Shown here in pieces: positions 33,701 to 43,036 of a stretch of 64,000 nt of DNA. The stretch's first letter is position 1, and each line of letters opens with the position of its first letter. A model generated the notes under the pieces. It saw nothing but the letters and a program-made list of their open reading frames with translations. It ran no database searches and had not been told where the DNA came from. Made by a program: the position numbers and the translations under genes. The stretch comes from Nephrocerus scutellatus (taxonomy: Eukaryota > Arthropoda > Insecta > Diptera > Pipunculidae). The stretch lies in the NCBI GenBank assembly GCA_947095585.1, contig OX352764.1:75006816-75070815 (forward strand). Reading direction: 5' to 3'.

Positions 33701-35694
33701 AAAATTTGAAGAAAATCGGGTTAATTTTTTTAATAAAAATTAAGGGGCCCTACGAGCCCGAAGCCCGGGGTCTCCAAAATTTGTACAAAAAGTGTTGTCT
33801 ATCGGAGATACAAGCGTATATAAAATTTGAAGAAAATCGGGTTAATTTTTTTAAAAAACTTTTTTGGGGCCCCACGAACCCGGGGCCGGGGTCTCCAAAT
33901 TTTTACAAAAAGTGTTGTCCATCAGAGATACACATGTCTATAAAATTTGAAGAAAATCGAGTAAAATTTTGTAAAATATTTGTTTCGACCTAATTTTAGG
34001 TAAATTTTACCCTTTTAATAGAAAGTGTTGTCTCTGGAAATACACATGTGTGCAAAATTTCAATAAAATCGGGCTTTGGGAAGGGGGTAAAAAATTGATC
34101 GCAAGATTCCACGACGACCGACGATCGAAAGACGTCCGACATCCGTGCCACGGGCTGGTAAAGTTAATATAGAGAATTTAAAAATAGGCACTGAATTTGA
34201 ATTAAGCACTTTTGTATAGCATACTTTTAGGCTGTAAGACTTATTAGATTATTAAAAATTTGTAAATTTGCCTGTATGTTTGAATCATTACGTACTGGTA
34301 TGTCGTCAAACCGTTTGGTGCGGTTTTGTCCGAATTTTGTGAAAGAACATGATTGTACATGTAGTTTATTTTATGAAGATGACTCATTGCATATGAGTAT
34401 CGTTAGTTGTAAATAAGGAAATAAGACCACAATTTTCTGGTCTTTTCTGTATATTTCTGTCTATAAGATTTCTGGAAACTTTCAACGAGTATAAATAGAG
34501 GCGTTTGGCCGAAGTGAGTTAGTTCTTATTTGGAATTCAACCAGTGCAGTTGAAAAGCTACTGCAGAAATAGTAGTGAAGTACAAGTATTGTTGTAATAA
34601 CTTTTTTTTGTGCAAATTTAAAGTTATCACCAATATAAATTGTGAACTTGTATCATTTTTACTGTTTGTTTATAATAAAATTATATAAATTTCTGTTGTT
34701 TTATATGCAAAACCTTTACGAACTCGAAAGCCTGAATTTCGTAACAATATGTTGAAATTACAGAAATCCTTAGTTGTTCCACCTTCAACGGTTTTGTAAT
34801 AATTTGGTGAAAGCGAAGCTGTTGCACTCGAAATTTTCGAGACATTGACAGATCAATGATCAATTTTGTTTTTATCCAAAATGCGTGCTTATAGAGTCGA
34901 TGAAAAACTGCTTCATTGGATTAGAAGCTATCTTTTGAATTAGTAACTCACATGTCACTTTTCACTTTCCGACTAGCATTTTGCTACCAAAATCGGCCTT
35001 TTGGTTACAAAACAGTGCAAATAAAACTCTCAAAATCAAATCTACCAGAGCTCTGACATTTCCATTTTAATGTTTAAATACTTTTAGTTCCAAATAAAGA
35101 ATTCGTTCACTGAATTCTTTATTTTTAAACTACGCGAACAGACCTTCATTTAATTTTATTGTTTTTAAAGTTTAGTCAATTGACATACCCAATGCTACAG
35201 CCACTAATGTCAACAAAAATACAAACTCAACATGCTCAAATCGACATGCCAGACATGCCTTCTGCTGTCATTCGGACTTCGAATCGAACACCAACACATT
35301 CTTACTTCTTGGAGCAATGTGCAACACGTAAACACATAAAAATACACAAGCCCAGTGATCTCATTTTTCAATTTATCTCCGCAGATTTTATTAATATTTA
35401 ACACAACAATGAAATTTAACATTAACTGCAAACGCTTAATTCACAAAAATCACTAAAAATTAATCGCACGCACAGATCAAAAATTGACAGCTTGGCTTGG
35501 CGCTGCAGCAATTCATTCCAAATATGGTTAAAACAAGTAAACAGATGTTAGAAATACTTAGGAATTGAACGATTACATTAAAACTTACACAAACCAGGCA
35601 GCTCCTCGAAGGAGTTGATGCCTTTATCAACCAAATCTATTTCACGATTTTGTGTTTCGCGTGCCTCATCCAAAACTTTCTTTGCCTTCGACAT
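24647..35694 (-). CDS. ics: Ras suppressor protein 1 homolog (icarus), three coding exons
   Basis: Spliced coding sequence join(35694-35589, 25419-24798, 24737-24647), 819 nt, 272 aa. This is close to the ~277-aa vertebrate RSU1. The protein is a short basic/acidic N-terminus (MSKAKKVLDEARE), at least seven leucine-rich repeats (residues ~40-205), and the RSU1-specific C-terminus with ENPWVVPIAEQ, a TETYK block and a basic tail. RSU1/icarus is a cytoplasmic adhesion adaptor that binds PINCH in the ILK-PINCH-parvin complex at integrin sites (established for the family). Splice sites are GTAAGT/ATAG for the 10,169-bp intron 1 and GTGAGT/GTAG for the 60-bp intron 2. Both joins restore family-conserved residues (GL-F and YK-I-LY). 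The start sits in CAAAATG. Intron 1 is filled with mobile elements and satellite. Confidence 0.96.
24798..25419 (-). CDS. ics: ics coding exon 2 (LRR exon)
   Basis: 622 nt, encoding the leucine-rich repeat array and the RSU1 C-terminal cap. It begins after an ATAG acceptor with phase +1 and ends at a GTGAGT donor. Reading through the donor would give a premature TGA, so the splice is required to retain the conserved C-terminus. Confidence 0.95.
25504..25756. other. ics: Intron 1 sequence, possible Helitron 5' end
   Basis: TCTATATAATATAAAAACTC followed by TATG tetranucleotide repeats (25504-25560) resembles the 5' ends of insect Helitron-like repeats on the plus strand. No matching 3' end was identified. 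Confidence 0.3.
25757..26740 (-). pseudogene. Jockey-type LINE ORF2 relic in ics intron 1
   Basis: Runs antisense to the plus strand, so in the same direction as ics. Blocks readable on the minus strand are NQFGFKRDHSTIHAV, an ACLVDIEKAFDTV palm motif, then directly LGVYLDKFLYYNGHV (the catalytic YxDD region is deleted). The post-RT block (SRCLQSDIKIICYQAFVRP, about 26230-26310) and a C-terminus with NTLISGYIPPEAFMYLDAMG and a final KYWWL follow. A frameshift near 26200-26290 separates two frames. The pattern fits jockey-clade elements. It is an old, dead copy. Confidence 0.85.
26911..26985. repeat. Three-copy ~25-bp palindromic repeat
   Basis: Three consecutive units of the type TTAACAGATGTTAAGTTACG, the first with the perfect 14-bp palindrome TTAACAGCTGTTAA. 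It lies just left of the 118-bp satellite. Confidence 0.75.
27010..29178. repeat. 118-bp satellite array in ics intron 1
   Basis: About 18 tandem units of 118 bp, each with GACTAATATGTGACTATA, GACTTGTTCCTATGGAAATT and GATTTTTGGAACCAAGCCAT. The central ~15 units are nearly identical. The last three (from about 28870) and the first are diverged, as expected of array edges. Marker variants (for example CTCTAGGG for CTCAAGGG) recur at 27860 and 28450, 590 bp or five units apart, showing a five-unit higher-order repeat. Open frames across it exist only because three units make 354 bp; they are not genes. Confidence 0.95.
29265..30195. repeat. ~1-kb dispersed repeat, copy A
   Basis: Segments 29265-29780 and 29850-30190 recur in the same order at about 30745-31250 and 31687-32018. 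It ends in AAGTCGTAGGACTTG, also seen at the end of copy B. No coding capacity. The class is unknown; a non-autonomous DNA element is likely (inference). Confidence 0.75.
30196..30740. repeat. Linker with a segment duplicated at 31253
   Basis: The piece 30325-30587, containing CGTACCGTACTTGAAAATTT and a long AT-rich stretch, recurs at 31253-31503 inside copy B. The start (30207-30262) matches 26833-26890 at the other side of the satellite (GACGTGACAACGTCTCACT). Confidence 0.65.
30741..32018. repeat. ~1-kb dispersed repeat, copy B
   Basis: Second copy of the repeat at 29265, carrying in its middle the segment that lies outside the copy A boundaries. The two copies are therefore mosaic relatives, not a simple duplication. 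Confidence 0.7.
32019..32604. other. ics: Intron 1 sequence, no gene
   Basis: Contains a GACAGACGTTGTCACGC phrase at about 32103, like the Helitron-like end at 19493. Nothing else is recognised. Confidence 0.35.
32605..33475 (+). pseudogene. LINE ORF2 fragment, linker to RT start
   Basis: Plus-strand relic of the same LINE family as 4318. It includes the region between endonuclease and RT (KWDGLNNFFGSINWS, then RDFIPLKNKFVRP) and the RT start (GPEGISSLVLKRCSS, LPLRRLFHLSYCSG, SWKTAFVQPIP). Stops and frameshifts are frequent. It ends at about 33475 where a minisatellite-bearing element begins. The family's RT palm resumes, degenerate, at 34795-34945. Confidence 0.82.
33511..34163. repeat. Minisatellite-bearing dispersed element, copy 1
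   Basis: Starts with ACAACCCATAAAAATTAAAA and holds about four degenerate ~120-bp units, each with AAAATTTGAAGAAAATCGGG, a GGGGCCC-rich segment and GTGTTGTCCATCGGAGATAC. It ends in a GATCGCAAGATTCC region. The same start, units and end occur at 51085-53075, and inverted units at 56455-56715. Open frames in it are by-products of the units. Confidence 0.85.
34440..34680 (+). promoter_or_regulatory. hsp70-like core promoter and short leader
   Basis: TTCTGGAAACTTTC (34470-34483) fits the heat-shock element pattern of alternating TTC/GAA at 5-bp spacing, with one weak unit. GAGTATAAATAGAGGCG (34487-34503) then matches, from memory, the Drosophila hsp70 TATA region. An initiator-like TTAGTT lies ~30 bp downstream of the TATA box, and an AATAAAAT signal near 34674 follows ~155 bp later. 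No ORF follows. It could be a solo LTR promoter of a retroelement or a relic of a stress promoter. It is antisense to ics. Confidence 0.5.
34795..34945 (+). pseudogene. LINE RT palm scrap
   Basis: Degenerate match to the segment of the LINE at 4700-4830 that encodes FGESKVVALDISKAFDRVWH and the following SKMNAYG. Stops are present. It is probably part of the same insertion as 32605-33475, later interrupted. Confidence 0.65.
35589..35694 (-). CDS. ics: ics coding exon 1
   Basis: Thirty-five codons plus one base. It encodes the N-terminus up to EELPGL, ending at a GTAAGT donor (35588 leftwards). The ATG context is CAAA. An ATG 22 bases upstream is out of frame. Confidence 0.93.
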
Positions 35695-36835
35695 TTTGGT
35701 GCTGACTGGCAAACATGATTGACTCATTTGATTTTCCCTCTAATTCACTTCCCTAATTTCTATTTCCAATTTAATTATTTACTCTTCCTTGGGTGCTCTA
35801 GCAATTTGAAATTTTGCTGTATTACGATTGGGTTGGCGCTTGGTGCTGATGTTCTCTATTTTTTCACACTCAACGGAACTACAAAACTTCAATGATTCTC
35901 TTCGCTGATAGGTGAGACAAAAATGATGAGATGAGATTTATCGTAAGCGCGTTCAGCATAGGTAGAACGTAAATCCGAAGTAGCAAAGCGAGCAAAAAGG
36001 GCGTTGCCTTGACTTTTCTAACAATATTCAAATTCTCCCTTGAACAAAACTTTTGTAATTCACTTAGAATGAATGTTTGCTAAATGACTAGTTGGATTCT
36101 TCTGTCGTATCTTGACAATCCAGGGGGAGAAATACAGATAAAATCAGAATTTCGTTCTTATAACATCAAGAAGAAAAAGTACCACGCCCGTTACAGAACT
36201 AAATACTAAACTACAACTTAATGCAGAATTGCAGATTGCACAATGCAGCAGCCAAAGAGCCAAATGAAATTAAAAAATATAAAAGCATTTAACTTAATCG
36301 AAACAGCTGATTAGAGGCAGGATTTTTTCTTTTTCCGATTCGACGTACGCAGTTCTAGGAAGTACTACAGGTGCAGGGTGTAGATGATAATTGTTAATTG
36401 TAATTGTTAAGATCTCAAAGCAAAATTTAACTGTTTTAAAAAAACAAGAGTAGAGGCGAGTAGATTGCAGGTAGGTCGTAGCTCGTAGGTCTTGTTATAC
36501 TTATAATGTACCACGTTTGAAGCTTTCAATTCATTTAATGTCGTTTTTTTTTGTTTAAGAAATCTACGTTCGAGTTCGTATTTTTTCTTGGTAAATCGAA
36601 CACGAAAGGTGTGTTGTTGTAGTAGTTAGTGAAAAGATTGGTAAATCTCTCAAAATATATAGATCTGTTAGAGGGGAATTTCGATTTGTTTTTTTTTTAA
36701 AGAGAAAACAAACAACTTGACAGTTAAAAAATCAATCTGGGCCAGATTTTTATTGAAAAAAAACGACATAACTTAGTTTACGTCACACATTTGCTGAGTT
36801 TCATTTGAACCGTTAACACTACAAGAATACAACTT
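35695..36835. other. ics: ics 5' flank; no other gene
   Basis: The presumed 5' UTR and promoter region of ics on the minus strand. No TATA box at a convincing position. A CGTAGGTCTTG phrase near 36485 resembles the end of the 29265/30741 repeats. Confidence 0.4.
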
Positions 36836-37116
36836 ATGCTATATTGCTTTCAACAAAAAAATAAAAATTACAACAACAAACACATTGGATAGACGAGAAA
36901 GTGGTTAAGCGTTAACCAAAAAAAAATTTTGGTTAAGAATATTTAACCAAATTTTTTATTTATAAATCTCACCACCAGAGTCGACTTTTAAAAATTATAT
37001 ATGGATAAGTTGGCAAACACATGAAACAAAAAATTTACCAAAATTTGGTTAGTTGCTTTAATCAGCCGTTAATCACAAAAAATACCTAACTCATTTTGTT
37101 GAAAGCAATATAGCAT
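36836..37116. mobile_element. MITE-like element with perfect 23-bp TIRs
   Basis: ATGCTATATTGCTTTCAACAAAA at 36836-36858 is exactly complementary to 37094-37116. Total length is 281 bp. The interior has repeated GGTTAA/TTAACC words. There is no coding capacity and no clear target duplication. Confidence 0.7.
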
Positions 37117-37684
37117 TAGCTACATTTTACCTGCATTTGATTGGTACATGAATATAAATAAGCTTTTTGTAGAAATGAAATAATTCTATTCTGCTTTTAG
37201 TTATAAACCTACCATCAGAGTTCATTTTAATTGTCACATCGCGATCCAGTGTTCAAGTCGATGATTTTTTTCCATATCGTGGGAATTTTGAAAAATTTTA
37301 ATTTAACTGAACGGAAAAATTAAGAACTTATCAAATCAGAACAAAATTGTGGGATTTATTAATTTTCAAATTTAATTAAAGTGGCAAAGTATTGTTTGTC
37401 TCTATCTCACTCTAACGCAACATAATAGTATCACCTGCGAATCTTTACCAAAAAAGAGTTACTATAGAAAAATTAATTTATAAATAAACACTTCAGTTCA
37501 GCTAACTCAGCAAAGTTCCACTCCAGTTCATTTCCCATTTTCACAGGTGCAACTGCTTTGTGCAAGTAGTTTAGCCCAGAAATTTAGTCGTAATTTGTAT
37601 TAGCTTTTCAGTTGATCAATTAATTGAAGATTTCACCTGCAGAAGAATATTTTTTTAATAAAATTATTTAATTTCTAAAACATC
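37117..37684. other. No gene recognised
   Basis: No conserved coding segment or repeat boundary seen. Confidence 0.4.
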
Positions 37685-37990
37685 GGCCCGGGTAAATAAA
37701 ATGTTTTTATTTTATTTTATAAAATATACTTATATTACAATTATTTTTACGATTCCGAGACATTGATAATAATATAAGATATGTAAAAATGTGCGTATGG
37801 TTACCGCTTGACCACTTCCAAAATATGACGAAACCCGGCCAGGGTAAATAAAATGTTTTGGTTTTATTTTATAAAATAGAAAACTATATTACTATTATAT
37901 TTACGATTCCGAGACAGGCATAATAACATGAGATATGTAAAAAAGTGCGTATGGTGACCCCTTAACCACTTCCAAAATATGACGAAACCC
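37685..37990. repeat. Two-copy ~152-bp tandem duplication
   Basis: 37685-37836 and 37837-37990 share GGGTAAATAAAATGTTTT, ACGATTCCGAGACA, GTGCGTATGGT and CCACTTCCAAAATATGACG, with scattered differences and indels. Confidence 0.85.
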
Positions 37991-38744
37991 ATCTCACCTT
38001 TCTAAAATATCTATGCAAAGTTTGAACACGTTCGGATAAACGGTGTGAAAACGTATATAGCACATACATATATACATCTATTCCGATTTTATTTTTTATT
38101 AATATAGTTTTTTTGAAATATTTTTAGTTCTTGTGAAATGAATTTACTGTCATGATGTTTATTTTTTTTGTTATTGTTATTTTGTTGAAAAAAAATTAGT
38201 ACAAAAATTTATATTTCATTTAATTATATTTTGAAAAATGGAATGGAAATGGAAAATGGAAAGGATATTTTCATTTATATTTTGTCAACTAGTTTTTATT
38301 TTTCTTAAAATTATGGTAAATTATTCGACTCACGTCGGTGTTATGAAAATATGTGCTGAACATAATGCAGAATAAATATTTTTTATTGCTGAATATATTC
38401 TTTACATTCTATGTTTATTGTGTAAGTATATATTTAGTTTGTGCATATTGGGTAGACATCTGTCAAGGTCAAGGTGATAATTCTCACTCCGTAAAAAAGT
38501 AATTTTCAAATGAAAACATTTTGAAGTATTTTTTTTTCTTTCTCAACAAGCCGCAATTGGAAATGTGTGTTTCTCACTGAAAATGTTTTTCATTGTGCTT
38601 TTCATGGTATGCGAATAGGAAATCCCAGGAATAGTACATTTTTGTCTGGTACGTTAGCCTTGGAAATGAACTGGATAGCAATTTTGCTGAGTAAGCTGAA
38701 CTGACGTGTTTATTTCTACATTTGTTATCCTTTTTATTCGCCTT
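37991..38744. other. No gene recognised
   Basis: AT-rich. It may include the 3' inverted repeat of the adjoining mariner, but I could not identify it. Confidence 0.35.
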
Positions 38745-39240
38745 TAAGATCTATACACTTTTGCATACGCTCCAGTCCGAAGATAATAGCTCCAAAACAT
38801 GGTTTTTGGACGCTTCAACCGCTTCTTCAGGCGATAAAAATCGTTGTCCACGAATCTTATCTGTAATTGTTGGGAACAGGAAGAAGTCATTATGTGCCAA
38901 GTCGGGACTGTACGGCGGATGACCCATCAATACGATCGTTGAGTGCTCCAATACTAGCTTGTATGATGTGATGATGTTGTTTTCTCTCAATTTTTTGAAA
39001 ACCTCAGGCAAACAAATGGTCGCATACCAAGCTGAATTGACTGTCTTTTGATTTTCAATAGTTACAGTAGCCACATGACCGGTTTTCGTGAATAAACACG
39101 CCCATTTGCTTTCCAACGCTCTGAGCTCGCACAATTTTTGTTGGATTTTCTTCGAATTGGAAGACCCTTTGCCCTTTTCTTTCCAGCTCATATGCAGATA
39201 TCCATTACTCGTCACCTGTCACGCTCTTGTAGACGTTTTT
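38745..39240 (-). pseudogene. mariner transposase relic
   Basis: 154-aa frame on the minus strand with the second half of a Tc1/mariner DDE/D transposase: ACLFTKTGHVATVTIENQ, TVNSAWYATICLPEVF, and MGHPPYSPDLAHNDFFLFP with the last catalytic aspartate. The HHDNA block holding the second catalytic aspartate is replaced by a short SYKLVLEHSTIV segment. The first catalytic region and the DNA-binding N-terminus are absent, although DE-WIS remains just upstream of the frame. It cannot be active. The terminal KNHVLEL...CK block near 38760 matches the usual C-terminus. Confidence 0.9.
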
Positions 39241-40150
39241 GAAAGTAACTTCAACGAATTTTTCAAGCATTTGGCGGCACTAATCGACACGTACATTTTT
39301 TTTGTACGTGCACATAGCAATAGCTTCCGCACCTTTAAATGTAAACCACAAACAGAATTAAAATCGAGCTTTGCTATGTATGTGTGCACGCAAAACACAC
39401 ATGATCGAAAAACAGCTGACATCTAGGTATTTATTTTTGCTTGTATTCTGGTACAGATTAAGTCCGATAACAATCGGAAACTACAATTCTAGCCGTTCTT
39501 GGCGTTGCTGATTTTGTCGATCTAACTTTTTATTCAGCTTTTGGCTTTGTTGTTACAGCTCATTCTTTCTTTAGTTTTTCACAATTTCTATAAAACGATA
39601 AAACGGGCAATACATTTTACATTTGACATAAACTGAAAACGAGTGTTATCAAGTCGTGGGACTTACATTTAAATATTTACATTTTAACAGTTAAAGAAGA
39701 GAACTTATGTGTATATTTGTGCAAGTAGTAGTTATCATAAGAAAGATCTAAAGTAGCTAGGAGTAGGCAGAAGTTATCGCGAAAAGTTGTCTGTGCATAA
39801 CTGTTGTATTCCATTAAACGTTCATACATTATAGGAACTAGTAGTGAGTATATGATAAAAGGAATGCGACTAACAGTTTTTCACAATTCATTAAAAACTT
39901 TCAGTGAACGTACTGTATTCACTACACCCACCCAAACTAGTACACATACGATAAATAAAACAAAAATAACGGGTTGGAAGAATCGGGTTTACATCCTCAC
40001 TTCGCATAAATTCAACGTTTTTAATTGTTGTATCAAGCCGTGTTAGTATAAACTACTGCCATAAATAAAATTCTAAATGGTAGAAGACGAGATATGCGAG
40101 TGGACAAACTGTCTGTCAAAGCGATACATATTTCCAAGTCGAAAACGATG
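39241..40150. other. No gene recognised
   Basis: Short open frames only. An AAGTCGTGGGACTTACA phrase at about 39651 resembles the end of the 29265/30741 repeats. Confidence 0.4.
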
Positions 40151-41175
40151 AACAAGCAAATCAACTGATGACCAATACTCACACCGGCCTATTCAACCGA
40201 CTGCAACAAGGTGTTTACAGAAAATAGTCAACACAATGCTAGCTGGCATCACAGCTTACGGTTTCATCGAAGACATTATCACTGCTGGAGTCGACGAACA
40301 AGATCACGAGCAAATCTCACCACACAATTTTCCACACTCCCACCTGCATACGTCATCCCACACGTAAATTCCTCCACTTGCTACCATCGTCCTGAAAAAC
40401 AATCACTTTTTATGTCCAAACATATAACATTGACAAAAACGACCCGCCTTACTTACCTTCCACCTACGTTTTTAATCACCCACCGTAGCACACCAATCCA
40501 CCTACCCTATCCTTATACTCAGCACTTGGTTTAAGCCCCCCAGCACCCTATATAGAAACACAACAAAAAAAAGAAACAAAACAACCCAAACTACCCGATC
40601 ATTCGCAATCCTTCCATTCCTCTATCGCCAACCTCTCCTTCTCTTCGAAATCTCTCTCATGCAGCTCCCTTTTCACTCGCCGCCTCTTAGCCACCCAACC
40701 CCTCTTCCTCCTATTCCCCGCCACCCGACCCATAGGCACCTCACATATCCCCCCCATGCACCTACCACCTACGCTATCATCCAATAAATTAGACACCAAA
40801 GCCTTCTCCCCAATTTGAACTCCTATCGGTCCCAAGTCCTTCTCACCCACATCTATCTCATTCATCCTCATTTATATCCTCCACCCCTCATAATCCTCAC
40901 CACAGCACTCACTCATATCACCGACACCCATCTCCACTACACCCATTCCACGCCCATCGTCCCCTACCACATCATCCACACCCACGTCCATTCCAATGCC
41001 CCTCCTTACCCCAACTGCGCACCGCTCACACCCTCCGCCCTCACACACTCACCCAAATCACACAACTGAACCTCACTCAAACCTCCACCAATCCCATCAG
41101 GCACATGATACATCGGCCATCTCCATCCTACCAACTACTTTAAACCGATCCACCCTCTTCCTACCCATACCACTA
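40151..41175 (-). mobile_element. 3' part of Penelope-like element (probable)
   Basis: Strongly strand-biased sequence, C-rich and G-poor on the plus strand, continuous with the RT frames to its right. It should hold the region after the RT. I could not read a GIY-YIG endonuclease in any minus-strand frame, so that domain is lost, diverged or was never present. The left boundary of the element is not visible. Confidence 0.45.
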
Positions 41176-42740
41176 TCAACTTGCATACCACCTATCCCTA
41201 TTTTTACCAGAGATCCCACCAAACATAATCTCCCTTACCCACATTTCTGGATACGCATTTTCCCTCATCGTTACAACAACCTCTTCCAAATCCCTAAACA
41301 AAAAACGCGTACTCGTCCTCGCTAACACCTTTCTTAACAAATTCGCACAGGTCGCTCTTTTTAACGAGAGCGACTGGTTCGAATTGTTGTTCACCGCTCT
41401 CCTCAAGGAAAACGGTTTCTTGTAACAGCTGTACACAAACCGCTTCCCCTCTAAGTCCCGCAGTATCCTATAATCTAAATAGCACATGCCCAAATTCCCC
41501 TCAAAAACATATTTTTCGTCATAGGTCAACTCTAATTTTAACTTCCCAGATAACCATTCTAAAAATTCTCCTACGCCCTCCCCAGGTAAATAAAACAAGA
41601 AGTCGTCCACTCATTTGGTATAAAATCTAACGCCATTTCTTCCCAACATCTCACTCTTACTTCTCGTCATGTGGTAATCCACATATAACTCCGCGTATAA
41701 AGTTGAACTAAGCCCTATGACTGCCTATAAACTCTCCCACCATAAGTCCCATAGAACAGCTCCTCCAAATCAAACCGTAACAAACTCCTCAAAAGCGGTA
41801 CTGCCATCTTTAATGGCCCCCTACAACCCTCCCTCTCCACCCTGCCCACGATAATCTCCACTAACTGGTCACGTGAAATCCGCGTAAATATATCCACTAT
41901 ATAAATTTTCAAAAAAACATAACCCTCTACAGCGCTAACTTTCCCCAACCTATCCGGCAACCTATCAATATCCCGCAAATTATAATCCCCAGCTAACCTC
42001 ATTTTCTCCAACTCAAATCTCATCAAAGACTGTACCGCGTTACTCATCCAATAAATGGTACTCACTATCGGCCTACACGGACACTCAGCCTTGTGAAGCT
42101 TCACCACCCCATATAAATACGGTAAAACCTGCACCTCCCCCACCGCCCTCATCAATTTAACCAACAAGCTGGACGACAACCGCAACTCCGCCTCTTTCGA
42201 CACTTTCGTCAACCTCTTCTTCAAAAACACCATCGTGCTGCGCAAAACCGCCTTCCTGAGTCCCATATCCCCGATTTTCTCAACATAAACACCTGCCTCT
42301 AAATTCTTCTGCACTATTAACCCTACTTTATTTTTGTATTCCTCCAAATACATTATCGTAGTAACTTTCCCTTTATCAGCTTGAACTACCACTACATCCC
42401 CATTCAACGCCCTAAATTGCCTGTCTCTGCCTCTGACATCCGTAAGATTGTCTCCTGTTTTTTTGTTAACCACCCCCTGACTGACAAACTCGCTCCTCTC
42501 AAAGGGCACCCTACCCCTATGCCCATTATACATTACCGCTTGCGTCTCTGCATACTCTTTCAAACCAAGCATCTTCGGCAATACGAATCCAGGCCCATAG
42601 GAAAGCAGCACTTTCATCTCAAGAGGAACTTCCTTCGACGTCAAATTGACGAACCCCCTTCCCCCCCTGCACCGCCCTCTTCCGTCAACCACCTTCATTA
42701 GTCCAACAGCCATATTTCCTACAAAAAGGAAAAAATTCAA
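41176..42740 (-). pseudogene. Penelope-like reverse transcriptase, frameshifted
   Basis: Minus-strand RT in two frames (42740-41715 and 41610-41176). Blocks typical of Penelope-like elements, in order: VNLTSKEVPLEMKVLLSYGP, VVQADKGKVTTIMYLEEYK, LPYLYGVVKLHKAECPCRPIVS, a first palm motif LKIYIVDIFTRI, YGGRVYRQ, GLSSTLYAELYVD across the frameshift, then VDDFLFYLPG (catalytic box, preceded by a stop), and CYKKPFSLRRAVNNNSN. These RTs are related to telomerase and copy their RNA at the target. The upstream edge has a CTTTTTGTAG sequence just before GAAATATGGC that could be an intron acceptor; Penelope-like elements can retain introns. At least one frameshift (near 41720) and one stop make it non-functional. 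Confidence 0.88.
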
Positions 42741-43014
42741 TGCAATATTCTTCGACCGACCAAAAAACTTTTTTGTTTGGGAAAATACTCCTAATTACAT
42801 AAAATAACCAAAAAACAACACAACACAATTTGACTATTCAAAAAACTCTACAAACTTTCTTCACTGAAAACAACTCCTTTCTTCCACTTAATTATCTAAT
42901 TAATAAAGAAAGTTGCAAATTCACTACTTCCGTTAACGTTTTAAAACGTTTTTAAACAAAAAGCTCTTCAACAATTTCCATTAACAAAAGTACAAATAAA
43001 CACACAGCTTATAT

Positions 43015-43036
43015 AGTCACCCCCCCCCCCCCCCCA
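43015..43036. repeat. Poly-C tract (and its copy near 46059)
   Basis: A run of 16 C in unit 1 and 15 C in unit 2, unusual in this AT-rich region. It is one of only two differences noticed between the units. Confidence 0.85.

Noticed and set aside
33706..33993. 95-codon frame, and similar ones at 51367, 51276 and 56450
   Set aside because: Translations of the minisatellite units on either strand.
40599..40871. 90-codon basic frame as a possible Penelope endonuclease
   Set aside because: No GIY-YIG or conserved catalytic pattern, and stops break the region upstream. It is more likely a composition effect of the G-rich minus strand.
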